NCBI GenBank assembly: GCA_964575895.1
Contig: CAZNTE010000021.1
Span: 1-41,905, forward strand
From: Gudongella sp964575895
GTDB lineage: Bacteria; Bacillota; Clostridia; Tissierellales; Tissierellaceae
DNA length: 41,905 bases
Direction of reading: 5' to 3'
Under the pieces are notes generated by a model, which worked only from the letters and a program-made list of their open reading frames with translations, did no database searches and was not told the DNA's origin. The number at the start of each line of letters is the position of its first letter. The stretch's first letter is position 1. Made by a program: the position numbers and the translations under genes. Shown one piece after another: positions 16,689 through 25,726 of this stretch.

Positions 16689-17339
16689 ATGAGAAGTCGA
16701 TTTGATAATGATTTGGAAAAACTTAATAGTGAGTTAATTGAAATGGGAAACTTGATAGAGAGTTCCATAGAAGCAGCAGTAACTGCTCTTAAAACTAAGA
16801 ATATTCAGTTGGCTATGAGAGTTGTGGAAGGTGATAAGGAAGTTAATGCTATGGAAAGAGAAATTGAGGATCTTTGCCTTAAATTAATTCTTCAACAACA
16901 ACCAGTGGCAAGGGATCTTCGAATGATCTCCGCGGCCTTAAAGATGATAACTGATATGGAGAGAATTGGGGATCAAGCCTCAGATATATCTGAGATAACC
17001 ATAAGATTATCTTCTGAAAAGTACCTCAAGGAATTAATTCATATCCCACAAATGGCGGATGCAACAATAAAAATGGTAAGAGATAGTATTGATGCCTTTG
17101 TAAGAAGAGATGTTTCCTTAGCTGAAGAGGTTATTAAGTATGATGATATTGTAGATAATTTATTTGATGTCATTAAAACAGAATTGATTGGGTATATTAG
17201 AAACAGTACAGACTCCAGTGAGCAGGCAATAGACTTTATAATGATAGCTAAGTATTTTGAGAGAATAGGAGATCATGCTCAAAATATTGCTGAATGGGTT
17301 TACTATGCCATAAAAGGAGATCATTACATTCAGGAGTGA
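16689..17339 (+). CDS. phoU: phosphate signalling protein PhoU
   Basis: All-helical cytosolic protein that links phosphate transport status to the PhoR kinase. About 216 aa with two PhoU three-helix repeats, each carrying the acidic ExxxMxxD-type metal site: MITDMERIGDQASDI in the first repeat and YFERIGDHAQNIAEW in the second. The frame opens with an ATG at 16680, but AAAGGATGG lies 5 nt before the ATG at 16689, which gives the usual MRSRFDNDLEKLN start. It is followed after 4 nt by phoP. No pst transporter genes are in the window. Confidence 0.96.
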   Translation: MRSRFDNDLEKLNSELIEMGNLIESSIEAAVTALKTKNIQLAMRVVEGDKEVNAMEREIEDLCLKLILQQQPVARDLRMISAALKMITDMERIGDQASDISEITIRLSSEKYLKELIHIPQMADATIKMVRDSIDAFVRRDVSLAEEVIKYDDIVDNLFDVIKTELIGYIRNSTDSSEQAIDFIMIAKYFERIGDHAQNIAEWVYYAIKGDHYIQE

Positions 17340-17343
17340 TAAT

Positions 17344-18009
17344 ATGAGTCTAATTTATTGTGTAGAAGATGATGAGAGTATAAGAGAATTAATTCTATAT
17401 GCTTTAAGGAATGGGAATTTTGAAGTTAAGGGTTTTGAGTCAGGAATTGATTTATTCAAAGAAAAAGCACCAGACTTATTTCTCTTAGATATAATGTTAC
17501 CTGGTGATGATGGATATGCCCTATTGGAGAAAATAAGGAGAAATCCTGAATTATCAGAAGTACCTGTTATAATGCTAACTTCAAAAACCAGCGAATTTGA
17601 CAAGGTTAAAGCCCTTGATATGGGTGCTGATGACTATATTGACAAACCTTTTGGAGTTATGGAGTTAATTTCAAGAATTAAGGCAGTTTTAAGAAGAACA
17701 GCTCCAAAAGAAAAATCAGACTCCATTTATTCCCACGATATAAACTTAGACCATAATAAACATACAGTTGAAGCAAATGGCGAAAATGTTGTACTAACTC
17801 CTAAGGAGTTCGATTTATTATACTATCTCATGATAAACCCAGAAATTGTATTAAGTAGAGATAGAATTATGAATGAAGTTTGGGGATTTGATTTTGAAGG
17901 AGAGTCAAGAACAGTTGATGTTCATATTAGAACATTGAGAATGAAGCTTGGCCAATCAGGTGATAGAATCCAAACTGTAAGAGGATTAGGTTACAAATTT
18001 GGAGGTTAA
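17344..18009 (+). CDS. phoP: OmpR-family response regulator PhoP
   Basis: DNA-binding response regulator (221 aa). The receiver domain has acidic pocket Glu8-Asp9-Asp10, phospho-acceptor Asp49 in LLDIMLPG, Thr79 and Lys101. The C-terminal winged helix ends with RTVDVHIRTLRMKLG and RGLGYKFGG. Placed between phoU and the sensor kinase and downstream of a Pho box, it is best read as PhoP, though other OmpR regulators look alike from sequence. Confidence 0.9.
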   Translation: MSLIYCVEDDESIRELILYALRNGNFEVKGFESGIDLFKEKAPDLFLLDIMLPGDDGYALLEKIRRNPELSEVPVIMLTSKTSEFDKVKALDMGADDYIDKPFGVMELISRIKAVLRRTAPKEKSDSIYSHDINLDHNKHTVEANGENVVLTPKEFDLLYYLMINPEIVLSRDRIMNEVWGFDFEGESRTVDVHIRTLRMKLGQSGDRIQTVRGLGYKFGG

Positions 18010-18011
18010 TT

Positions 18012-19055
18012 ATGGAAAAAAGGATCTACACATATTTAAGTATAATTACTGGAATAACAGTATTAATTACATCCTTTGTTGTAGTATTTTTGTTTCTAGA
18101 CTACTTTCAAACTGATAGATCTGTATTTCAATTGTATCTAACTGTTTTACCTGCAATGGTAGGAATAATGGTTTTATTCTTAGTTGTTCTTTTTATACTC
18201 TCAAGTAAACTTACCTCTCTTATCCTTGCACCAATTAAGAAAGCTGCAGACTCAATTGAAAGTATTTTGTCAGGTGATAATGTTCCATACAGTACTGATT
18301 ACCCTGAGATTAGACCTTTCATTCAAACAATAGACCGGCAAAAACGACAAATAGATATATCATTAAGTGAGCTAAGAGAAGCTGAAAAAATAAGACGGGA
18401 ATTTACAGCAAATGTATCCCATGAGTTGAAAACTCCCTTAACTTCCATAAATGGTTTCGCAGAAATGATAGCTTCTGGAGTAACTAAGGAAGAGGAAACA
18501 AAGAAATTTGCATCAATTATCCACAAGGAAGGTTCTAGACTACTAGAGTTAATTGATTCAATAATAGCTCTCTCTCAGCTTGAAGATAGTAAAACTGAAA
18601 AGATAAATGAGACTATAGAATTACTACCCTTATCTAAAAAGATTATCGAGCAGCTGGAAATAAGAGCAAAAGATATAGGAATATCTCTTTTGTTTAATGT
18701 TGAGCCTTCTACAATTAGAGGTAATAGGAGAATGATTGAGGATATGTTATTTAATCTTATGGATAATGCCATCAAGTATAATAAAGAAAACGGTAGTGTT
18801 TCTTTATCAATTCTACCTAATGATGATACTGTAAAAATAACTGTTGAAGATACTGGAATTGGAATTCCTGAGGATGACCAGAAGAGAGTTTTTGAAAGAT
18901 TTTATAGAGTTGACAAGTCCAGATCAAAAAAGGTTGGAGGTTCTGGTCTTGGTCTTGCCATTGTTAAACATATTGTTGAGTACCATGGTGGAACTATAGA
19001 ATTATGGAGTAAAGATAATATAGGAACAAAAATTAGCATTGTACTTCCCTCATAA
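18012..19055 (+). CDS. phoR: sensor histidine kinase, PhoR-like
   Basis: Membrane sensor kinase of 347 aa that would phosphorylate PhoP. It has two membrane helices (about 8-29 and 44-66) with only a short outside loop, then a linker and the HisKA domain with phospho-acceptor His137 in NVSHELKTPL. The HATPase domain follows with NLMDNAIKYN, DTGIGIP and GSGLGLAIVKH. It is much shorter than Bacillus PhoR and lacks its extracellular and PAS domains, so sensing probably runs through PhoU. It starts 2 nt after phoP. Confidence 0.9.
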   Translation: MEKRIYTYLSIITGITVLITSFVVVFLFLDYFQTDRSVFQLYLTVLPAMVGIMVLFLVVLFILSSKLTSLILAPIKKAADSIESILSGDNVPYSTDYPEIRPFIQTIDRQKRQIDISLSELREAEKIRREFTANVSHELKTPLTSINGFAEMIASGVTKEEETKKFASIIHKEGSRLLELIDSIIALSQLEDSKTEKINETIELLPLSKKIIEQLEIRAKDIGISLLFNVEPSTIRGNRRMIEDMLFNLMDNAIKYNKENGSVSLSILPNDDTVKITVEDTGIGIPEDDQKRVFERFYRVDKSRSKKVGGSGLGLAIVKHIVEYHGGTIELWSKDNIGTKISIVLPS

Positions 19056-19060
19056 TATAT

Positions 19061-19096
19061 AAAAGGTAACAGCCTGGTGTTTAGCTGTTACCTTTT
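19061..19096. terminator. bidirectional terminator between phoR and the aminotransferase
   Basis: AAAAGGTAACAGC (19061-19073) pairs with GCTGTTACCTTTT (19084-19096), with A and T runs on the two sides. It ends the converging phoR and aminotransferase transcripts. Confidence 0.9.
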
Positions 19097-19106
19097 GTTT
19101 TAATAA

Positions 19107-20291
19107 TTATTTCATCTCTGCTTTTATAACTTCTGCAAGCCTCTTCATACCCTCAACAATTTTATCATCTTCCATAGCTGAGTAGTTTAATCTCATATCA
19201 TTTTCATGACCGCCATTTGCATAGAATGATCCTCCAGGAACGTAAGCCACATTCTTTTCCAAGGCTTTAACAGCCAAATCCCTAGAATTCATATATTCTG
19301 GAAGAGTTACCCAAGTGAATAATCCCCCTTGTGGTACAGTGTACTTAATTTCTTTAGGGAATTCTTCCTTCATAACATTGATCATAAGATCTCTTCTTCT
19401 CTTGTATGTTTCCTTTATTTTTTCTATATGCTCTTCAATGTTATATTGTTCCAAATAAGTTGCTACCTCAATTTGAGATATGGTACTTGATTGCAAGTCA
19501 GCACCTTGCTTCATAAGTATATACTTATTTAAGACTTCAGGTGAAGCAGCAATCCATCCAAGTCTAAATCCAGGACAAAGAATCTTTGAGAATGTTCCAA
19601 GATATACTACTCTACCCTCAGTATCAAAGTGTTTTATTGATGGTAGTATTTCACCTTCAAATCTCAACTCTCCGTATGGATTATCCTCAATTATAGCAAC
19701 ATCATATTTGTTTCCTAACTCAACTAGTTTCTTTCTCTTCTCCAGTGACCATGTCTTTCCTGATGGATTTTGGAAATCAGGAATTATGTATATGAACTTT
19801 ACATTTTCTGTGGTTTTTAAGGCATCTTCTAGTTCTTCCATATTCATTCCATCGTCTTCAAGCTCGATATCTACGAAGTTTGGCTCATATGCTTTAAATG
19901 CGTTAATAGCACCTAAATAGCTTGGTTTCTCCAGGATAATGGTGTCACCAGGATTGATAAATAACTTAGCTGTGAAATCTAGACCTTGTTGTGATCCACT
20001 GGTTACTAGTATGTCTTTTCCCTCAACATAAGCTTGCATTTTTTCCATTCTCTTTGCAATTGCAGCTCTAAGTGGCTCATATCCTTCTGTTGGACCGTAT
20101 TGTAATGCTTTTGAACCATGGTTCTCAATTACATACTTACTAATTTCAATCATTTCGTTCACAGGAAATAATTCAGGTGCTGGGAAACCACCACCAAAAG
20201 AAATTATCCCTGGCTTTTGAGTTAACTTTAAAAGCTCTCTAATTTCTGATGCCCTAATATTATCCATACGCTTAGCATACTTTAATGCCAT
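19107..20291 (-). CDS. PLP-dependent aminotransferase, fold type I (MocR/LysN-like)
   Basis: Cytosolic aminotransferase of about 394 aa related to 2-aminoadipate/aromatic aminotransferases. Visible are PGIISFGGGFPAPELFP, the PLP pocket DFQNPSGKTWS, IIEDNPYGELRF, and the PLP-binding lysine in TFSKILCPGFRLGW. It has no DNA-binding domain. The frame opens at 20306, but GGAGGGATG lies before the ATG at 20291 (MALKYAKRMD), the likely start. It follows the isomerase gene by 84 nt on the same strand, with TATAAT just ahead of its ribosome site, so it may have its own promoter. Substrate not determined. Confidence 0.88.
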   Translation of the reverse strand: MALKYAKRMDNIRASEIRELLKLTQKPGIISFGGGFPAPELFPVNEMIEISKYVIENHGSKALQYGPTEGYEPLRAAIAKRMEKMQAYVEGKDILVTSGSQQGLDFTAKLFINPGDTIILEKPSYLGAINAFKAYEPNFVDIELEDDGMNMEELEDALKTTENVKFIYIIPDFQNPSGKTWSLEKRKKLVELGNKYDVAIIEDNPYGELRFEGEILPSIKHFDTEGRVVYLGTFSKILCPGFRLGWIAASPEVLNKYILMKQGADLQSSTISQIEVATYLEQYNIEEHIEKIKETYKRRRDLMINVMKEEFPKEIKYTVPQGGLFTWVTLPEYMNSRDLAVKALEKNVAYVPGGSFYANGGHENDMRLNYSAMEDDKIVEGMKRLAEVIKAEMK

Positions 20292-20375
20292 ATTACATCC
20301 CTCCATTATATCGGAAAACCTTTTCCTATTCTTACTTATAGTTTACACAAATCCTAACAAATTGTCTAGTATCAA

Positions 20376-21434
20376 TTAGAGAACCAATTCTGCCTTGCCA
20401 TCTTTACCAAAGTACCTGTGTAGATCATACGGTGAAAATATTCCCTTATCTGTTACAACCCCACTTACCAGGTGAGGTGGTGTTGCATCAAATGATGGAT
20501 AGTATCCCTTGACTCCATCCATAGCTGTTTTTACACCCATTGCTTGAAGAACAAAATCTGGATCCCTTTCTTCAATTTTTACTGTATCAATTGTCTCATG
20601 TCCCTTATCTGGTATACCAGTTACAAAATAGGGGATACCTAGGTATTTTGATACAATAGCTATTTGGTATGTCCCAATCTTATTAACCACATAACCATCA
20701 AGACAAATTGCATCCGCAGCTGATGTGAATAAGTCAACTTTCTTTTTCTCCATAACATATGCAGGCATATTATCAGTTATGACAGTTACATCAAACCCTT
20801 GGTCATATGCTACAGAAGCTGTTAATCTAGCTCCTTGAAAATATGGTCTTGTCTCAGGAACAATTACCTTTATATCCTTATTTCTATCCTTAGCCTCTCT
20901 AAGCATAAGCCCAACAATAGTTTCACCGAAACACTGGGTCATAATTGTTCCCTTATCAGGAAACATATCAACAAGGTTAACTGCTACTTTACCAATTCTT
21001 TCATATCTTGTATTTGTATGATTTAAGGTGTGAAGAAAAATTGCTTCATCAACCTTTTTTCCTTCCTTTATAGCTTTTTTTGCTACTTTTAAACAATCCT
21101 TTACAATAATTTCCATTCTCTTTGTGGTAGTTGGTCTAGCAGTAGATAGTGTATAAGCTGCTTTTTTCAGATACTCCCATTGTTCTTCCATACCCATTTT
21201 TCTTGCTTCAAATGCAGCTAGAGCCATGCCCATTCCTGCAGCAGTGTAGGGACCAGCACTTTGAGTAACCATATCCTTTATTGCTTTTGCAACCTCTATG
21301 TGGTTTTTACAGACTTCAAATCTCACTACCCTAGGATATACTCTTCTATCAAGTATTTTGACCTTCCCGCCTTCATACCATGCCACATTTTCATACTGCA
21401 ACATAAAGGCTAGATCTTTGTCTTCTCTAATCAT
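20376..21434 (-). CDS. MtnA/eIF-2B-alpha family sugar-phosphate isomerase, divergent
   Basis: A protein of about 352 aa in the family of methylthioribose-1-phosphate isomerase. The catalytic Cys168 (MTQCFG) and Asp241 (SAADAICLDG) are in place, as are RPYFQGARLTA and NKIGTYQ. The usual RGAPAIG phosphate loop is replaced by QSAGPYTAAG (58-67), which suggests a different sugar phosphate, for example ribose-1-phosphate or 5-deoxyribose-1-phosphate. It begins 10 nt after a purine nucleoside phosphorylase whose product is a sugar-1-phosphate. AGGGGGG precedes the ATG at 21434. Family assignment is firm, substrate is inference. Confidence 0.8.
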   Translation of the reverse strand: MIREDKDLAFMLQYENVAWYEGGKVKILDRRVYPRVVRFEVCKNHIEVAKAIKDMVTQSAGPYTAAGMGMALAAFEARKMGMEEQWEYLKKAAYTLSTARPTTTKRMEIIVKDCLKVAKKAIKEGKKVDEAIFLHTLNHTNTRYERIGKVAVNLVDMFPDKGTIMTQCFGETIVGLMLREAKDRNKDIKVIVPETRPYFQGARLTASVAYDQGFDVTVITDNMPAYVMEKKKVDLFTSAADAICLDGYVVNKIGTYQIAIVSKYLGIPYFVTGIPDKGHETIDTVKIEERDPDFVLQAMGVKTAMDGVKGYYPSFDATPPHLVSGVVTDKGIFSPYDLHRYFGKDGKAELVL

Positions 21435-21444
21435 CTTTTCCCCC

Positions 21445-22266
21445 CTATATCTCATGAATAATATTAGTAATTAATTTTTCCATTTTCTCTTTGGCTTTTC
21501 TTCCCTCCAAATCAACCTCTTCTGTTGTAACTGGTTGATCTAAAACACCTGCAGCCATATTAGTTACTAGGGAAAGTCCCAAGACTTGAATGCCGCAATG
21601 AGCCGCTGTTATAGCTTCAGTCACTGTGGACATTCCCACTGCATCTCCTCCAAGAATTCTCATGGCCCTTATTTCTGCAGGAGTTTCAAACTGTGGCCCC
21701 ACTGCAAAGTAATATACTCCCTCTTTTAATTCTATGTTTTCTCTTTTCCCAATTTTTTTTGCAATTTCCCTTAATGACTTTGTATACATATCTGAAACAT
21801 CAAAGAATCTTTTTCCAAACTCTGGAATATTCACTCCTCTAACTGGACTAGGTCCCGTAAGCTTAATGTGATCATTAATCAACATTATATCTCCTGGTTT
21901 AAAGTCAGTGTTTATTCCTCCTGCTGCATTGGTTAAAATTACCTTCTTTACTCCAAGAAGTTTAAAGACTCTTATTGGTATAGCTAGCCTTTCAAAATCA
22001 TAGCCTTCGTAGTAGTGGAATCGTCCACTCATGCACAATACCTTCTTATTTCCTATTGTGCCAAATATCAATTTCCCTTCATGACTATCAACTGTGGACA
22101 TTAAGAAATTAGGTATATCCTTATAGTTGATCACTACTTTATCCTGAATTATTTCTGCAATCCCTCCAAGGGCTGATCCAAGGACTAACCCAATTTCTAC
22201 TTCATCTTTTATAATATCAAGTATATAATCAGCTGCCTTTTTATAATACCCATATGCATACTTCAT
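21445..22266 (-). CDS. purine nucleoside phosphorylase (6-oxopurine type)
   Basis: Cleaves inosine or guanosine with phosphate to base and ribose-1-phosphate (273 aa, trimeric class). Motifs: GSALGG near the N-terminus, SGRFHYYEGY, TNAAGGIN, the purine-binding FETPAEIRA and the base-recognition Asn in SLVTNMAAG. Methylthioadenosine phosphorylases have Asp instead of that Asn, so 6-oxopurine specificity is favoured. A TATAAT (22300-22295) lies between the upstream terminator and the start. It is coupled with the MtnA-like isomerase downstream. Confidence 0.93.
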   Translation of the reverse strand: MKYAYGYYKKAADYILDIIKDEVEIGLVLGSALGGIAEIIQDKVVINYKDIPNFLMSTVDSHEGKLIFGTIGNKKVLCMSGRFHYYEGYDFERLAIPIRVFKLLGVKKVILTNAAGGINTDFKPGDIMLINDHIKLTGPSPVRGVNIPEFGKRFFDVSDMYTKSLREIAKKIGKRENIELKEGVYYFAVGPQFETPAEIRAMRILGGDAVGMSTVTEAITAAHCGIQVLGLSLVTNMAAGVLDQPVTTEEVDLEGRKAKEKMEKLITNIIHEI

Positions 22267-22301
22267 GAAATCCCTCCTTTTGCTTACTGATTTAATTATA
22301 C

Positions 22302-22339
22302 CAAAAAAACATTAGAAGAATAAGGGAAATCCCTTATTC
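22302..22339 (-). terminator. terminator after the iron alcohol dehydrogenase
   Basis: Minus strand GAATAAGGG (22339-22331), loop ATTT, CCCTTATTC (22326-22318), then a T7 run at 22308-22302 after a 9-nt gap. The stop codon of the dehydrogenase is in the stem. Confidence 0.65.
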
Positions 22340-23497
22340 CGCTAATTTATATATATTTATTACATCTTCTCTATTTAAAACTTTCAAAGCTCCAATACTT
22401 CCTTGCATTGTGGCTAAGTCTGCCATCCTGTAGAATTCATCCCTTGGTATGTTAGCTTCTTTTAGTGTTGTAGGCAATCCAATCTTTTCAAGAAAGCTTT
22501 GAAATTTTTCAATACCCTCTAATGCTACTCTTTCTTTTGATTTTCCTGAATCAGCAATATTAAATATATTTAATGCAAATTTATTAAAAATATCCAAATT
22601 TTCCCTATAAACATACTTCATCCAAGCAGGAAATATTATTGCCAAACTCACTCCGTGAGTTGTATCATATAAAGCGCTAAGCTGGTGAGCGATAAGGTGA
22701 CTGGCCCAATCATCCTGCCTTCCAAGTCCCATAAGACCATTATGAGCAAATGTTCCAGCTATCATTATCTCTGCCCTGGCATTATAATCATTAGGGTCCT
22801 TCTTAAGACTATAGGCATTCTTTATTACACTCTTTATGGCTCCTTCACAAAGGTAATCAGTAAAGTCAACGTTGAGTGTATTTGAAAAATATCTTTCAAA
22901 AATATGAGATAGAATATCCATGACACCTGCAAAAGTTTGATCCTCTGGAAGGCTTAAGGTATATGTTGGATCCATTATTGCAAATATAGGTCTTAATATA
23001 TCATGATTTACTGATAGCTTAAGGGAGTTTTCTTCATTGGTTATAACTGTTCCCATGCTTGCCTCACTTCCTGTAGCTGGTATTGTTAAGACGACACCTA
23101 CTGGTAAAGCAGCTCTAACCTTTTCTTTACCTAAAAAGTAGTCCCAAATATCCTCCTCTGTTGCAGCACCAAGGGCAATTGCTTTTGCTGAATCAATTAC
23201 ACTTCCTCCTCCAACTGCCAGAATAAGGTCAATATTATTATTTTTGACTAATTTAATTCCTTCTCTCACAAGGGATAGTCTAGGATTTGGCTTTACTCCA
23301 CCTAGTTCAAAGACCTTAACTCCAGCCTTTTCAAGTTCTTCCATGGTCTCATCATAGACACCATTCTTCTTAATACTTCCTCCCCCATAATGTAGCAGAA
23401 CCCTACTGTATTTTCCCATTACAATAGTATTTAATTTGCTTATACTTCCTTGTCCAAACTTAATCATTGTTGGACTATAAAAACTAAAATTTTTCAT
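22334..23497 (-). CDS. iron-containing alcohol dehydrogenase (butanol dehydrogenase-like)
   Basis: NAD(P)H-dependent reductase of aldehydes to alcohols, group III, 387 aa. The cofactor-binding GGGSVIDSAKAIALGA is clear, as are metal ligands in DILSHIFERYF and the His pair in DDWASHLIAHQLSALYDTTHG. The N-terminal FSFYSPTMIKFGQGS is typical of YqhD/BdhA-like enzymes. It stands alone between two terminators; its ribosome site is inside the 3' arm of the upstream hairpin. It could serve fermentation or aldehyde removal. Confidence 0.93.
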   Translation of the reverse strand: MKNFSFYSPTMIKFGQGSISKLNTIVMGKYSRVLLHYGGGSIKKNGVYDETMEELEKAGVKVFELGGVKPNPRLSLVREGIKLVKNNNIDLILAVGGGSVIDSAKAIALGAATEEDIWDYFLGKEKVRAALPVGVVLTIPATGSEASMGTVITNEENSLKLSVNHDILRPIFAIMDPTYTLSLPEDQTFAGVMDILSHIFERYFSNTLNVDFTDYLCEGAIKSVIKNAYSLKKDPNDYNARAEIMIAGTFAHNGLMGLGRQDDWASHLIAHQLSALYDTTHGVSLAIIFPAWMKYVYRENLDIFNKFALNIFNIADSGKSKERVALEGIEKFQSFLEKIGLPTTLKEANIPRDEFYRMADLATMQGSIGALKVLNREDVINIYKLAE

Positions 23498-23498
23498 A

Positions 23499-23549
23499 AT
23501 AAAAATCCTCTCCTTTAAGTATTTATTTTATACCCAAAGAAGAGGATTA
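23499..23549 (-). terminator. terminator of the TPR gene that includes the adh ribosome site
   Basis: Minus strand AATCCTCTTCTTT (23548-23536) can pair with TTAAAGGAGAGGATT (23517-23503), followed by TTTTTATT. The right arm contains AAAGGAGAGG, the Shine-Dalgarno site of the dehydrogenase gene starting at 23497. Confidence 0.6.
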
Positions 23550-23551
23550 TA

Positions 23552-25726
23552 TTAATATCTAGTATCCCAATGTCTGTCTAAATATATTTCATAAAGGATA
23601 GTTTTTAAGTTCTGGTCACTTATTTGTCTGTTTGTAGCTTGATATGTTTCATAGCCTTCTTTATAATCTATACTCCCTGTTACTAGTCTTAAAAGAAAAT
23701 CATTAAATACTTGAAGGTCTGGGGTTATTGGCTTCTTGTCTGACAAATTATTTAAAGCTTCTATCACCCTGGATGATTTCAATCTAGATAAATAATATCC
23801 ATCACTTAGGAGATTTTCTATAGCCTTATCATAATCTGTAAAGTACATGTTTAGTAGGAATAATTGTTCTGGTGTATAGCTTTCGTATTTACTAAAAGCA
23901 TCCCTAGCACTTTCCCAATCTTCAATTGCTAGGTAATACCTTGCATAGTAGTAGTTGATCTCATTGTTATCTTGATTGTCATCCAGTATTTCCTTGAATA
24001 CTTCTCTGTATTCTTTAATTTCCTCTAGAGAGAACAACCTAGCTATCTCAAATATTAACTGACTGTCATTTCTAAGCTCTGAATATCTGTTTGCAAGATT
24101 TAGAGCTTTTTCTAAGTCCTTTTCACCTTTTTTCCAACCTAAGCCATATATCTTTGCCATGTAATTAAGGGCTTTAAGGTTACTAGGATCCTCATTTAAT
24201 ACATTTTCAAAGTACTCAATTGCCTGAGGGTACTTCTGATCCAATATTAGTTTTTCACCTTCACTTAACTCTCCTCCAAATTTTACACTTGCAATCTGAT
24301 CATAATAGGTTCTTAAGGCTAGGCTACTGGTAATTAAGATTCCCTCTTCTGTATAAGCATTAACTACAATAGGGTAGTCTATTTCAGGGAGGAAGATTCC
24401 AAGAATAGCATTCGCACTGATTATATAATCATCTCCATCATAGCTTATCCCCGATATTAGGTTGCTTAATTTGTTTATGTCAAAGTGTGCCTGTGTACCT
24501 TCTATGTTTAAATCTCCATTAATATCAGCTATGGCACTTCTAAAGGAACTTCCACTTTTTTCAAATGGTTGTGAGAAAATTACCGGTTCAACTCTATAAT
24601 AGTCTGCTCCTTCTACCTCTTCCCAACTAACCATAAAAGTATCTCCACTTATAACCTCTCCAGGTTTGGGATTAGTAATTTTCATTGTATTATTGAACTT
24701 AAAATTAAGCTCTCCTCCATTACCACTTAAATCCAAATAGTTATATTCAGATCTTTCCATAACCTTGTCAGTTATAAGGGCTCCTTCTATTCCAATCCCT
24801 ACATCATAGCTTCCATTCTTCAATCCTACAGTTTCAAATTCTCCATTTTCATCAGTAATTGCGAAATAGCTTTCTCCACCTGATCTAAAGCCTCCATGAG
24901 CTGGGTTGATAAATATTTCTACAAAGGCCAGAGGCTTACCATCATATGTTACCCTTCCCTTAACCTTATTGTCTCCATATCCCATTTCCTGAAATTCATC
25001 TTTAATCCACCAACCTCTATTTATATACCCTGTGGATCCAAAGGCGCTATCTCTACGCATACTAAAGTGTGTGTCATGAACCCTATCAAGATATACAAGT
25101 GCTTCATCATATTTTTCCTGCATGAAGAGAATTTCTCCCTGAAGGATATTAAATAAATAATCATCTCCTTTGGTTAACTTATACTTATCCATAATTTCTT
25201 GGGCTTTATTATAGTTTCTATTTGCATAAAAGAGAAAGCTCTCATAAATATCCCCATAGTAGTTTAATTCTTCAAGACTACTTCCTTTACCAAACTGAAT
25301 CCAAGCTCTTAATTCATCCACTTCACCTGTGGCAATTAATGTTTCAATTAACAAATTATATGATTTAACAAAGTAATCTTCATCTGTTCTAGTCTTAGGA
25401 TTATGGTTTAAATTATCCATTAGGATTTCTTTTACAGAATTAATATCTTCCAGAGAATTATTTTCTCCTCCACCCCAGCCTGTATTGTATATAAAGTACT
25501 TGTTAAAGCTTTTCACAAGACTACTAGCATAAAGGTATTTTCCTTCAATATTATTGGCAAATTTATTATTGGCATACTTTTCATAAAATAGGCTGGCTTT
25601 GTCAGATCCCTTTGAATCAAGATACCTTGCTATTCCCATGGTTATAGTTGGTACTCCCCACACAACTAATAGGGCAAATACTGTAAAAATAACCAATAGA
25701 GTCTTTACCTTAACTTTTATTTTCAT
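23552..25726 (-). CDS. membrane-anchored TPR protein with carboxypeptidase-regulatory-like domain
   Basis: A 724-aa protein of unknown function. An N-terminal membrane helix (about 9-30) would place the rest outside the cell. TPR-like helices follow (about 35-240). A beta domain (VKGRVTYDGKPLAFVEIFI...ITDENGEFETVGL, about 250-320) matches carboxypeptidase-regulatory-like folds, and an Fn3-like stretch (about 345-470) starts NPKPGEVISGDTFMVSWEEVEG where intact. More TPRs run to the C-terminus. It overlaps the anti-sigma-like gene by ATGA and is third in an ECF sigma operon, so it probably senses or handles envelope stress. No catalytic motif was seen. Confidence 0.75.
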   Translation of the reverse strand: MKIKVKVKTLLVIFTVFALLVVWGVPTITMGIARYLDSKGSDKASLFYEKYANNKFANNIEGKYLYASSLVKSFNKYFIYNTGWGGGENNSLEDINSVKEILMDNLNHNPKTRTDEDYFVKSYNLLIETLIATGEVDELRAWIQFGKGSSLEELNYYGDIYESFLFYANRNYNKAQEIMDKYKLTKGDDYLFNILQGEILFMQEKYDEALVYLDRVHDTHFSMRRDSAFGSTGYINRGWWIKDEFQEMGYGDNKVKGRVTYDGKPLAFVEIFINPAHGGFRSGGESYFAITDENGEFETVGLKNGSYDVGIGIEGALITDKVMERSEYNYLDLSGNGGELNFKFNNTMKITNPKPGEVISGDTFMVSWEEVEGADYYRVEPVIFSQPFEKSGSSFRSAIADINGDLNIEGTQAHFDINKLSNLISGISYDGDDYIISANAILGIFLPEIDYPIVVNAYTEEGILITSSLALRTYYDQIASVKFGGELSEGEKLILDQKYPQAIEYFENVLNEDPSNLKALNYMAKIYGLGWKKGEKDLEKALNLANRYSELRNDSQLIFEIARLFSLEEIKEYREVFKEILDDNQDNNEINYYYARYYLAIEDWESARDAFSKYESYTPEQLFLLNMYFTDYDKAIENLLSDGYYLSRLKSSRVIEALNNLSDKKPITPDLQVFNDFLLRLVTGSIDYKEGYETYQATNRQISDQNLKTILYEIYLDRHWDTRY

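Noticed and set aside
20376..21434. Plain methylthioribose-1-phosphate isomerase (mtnA) or eIF-2B subunit
   Set aside because: Catalytic residues place it in the family, but the phosphate loop differs and the neighbouring phosphorylase is not of the MTA type, so the specific name is not supported.
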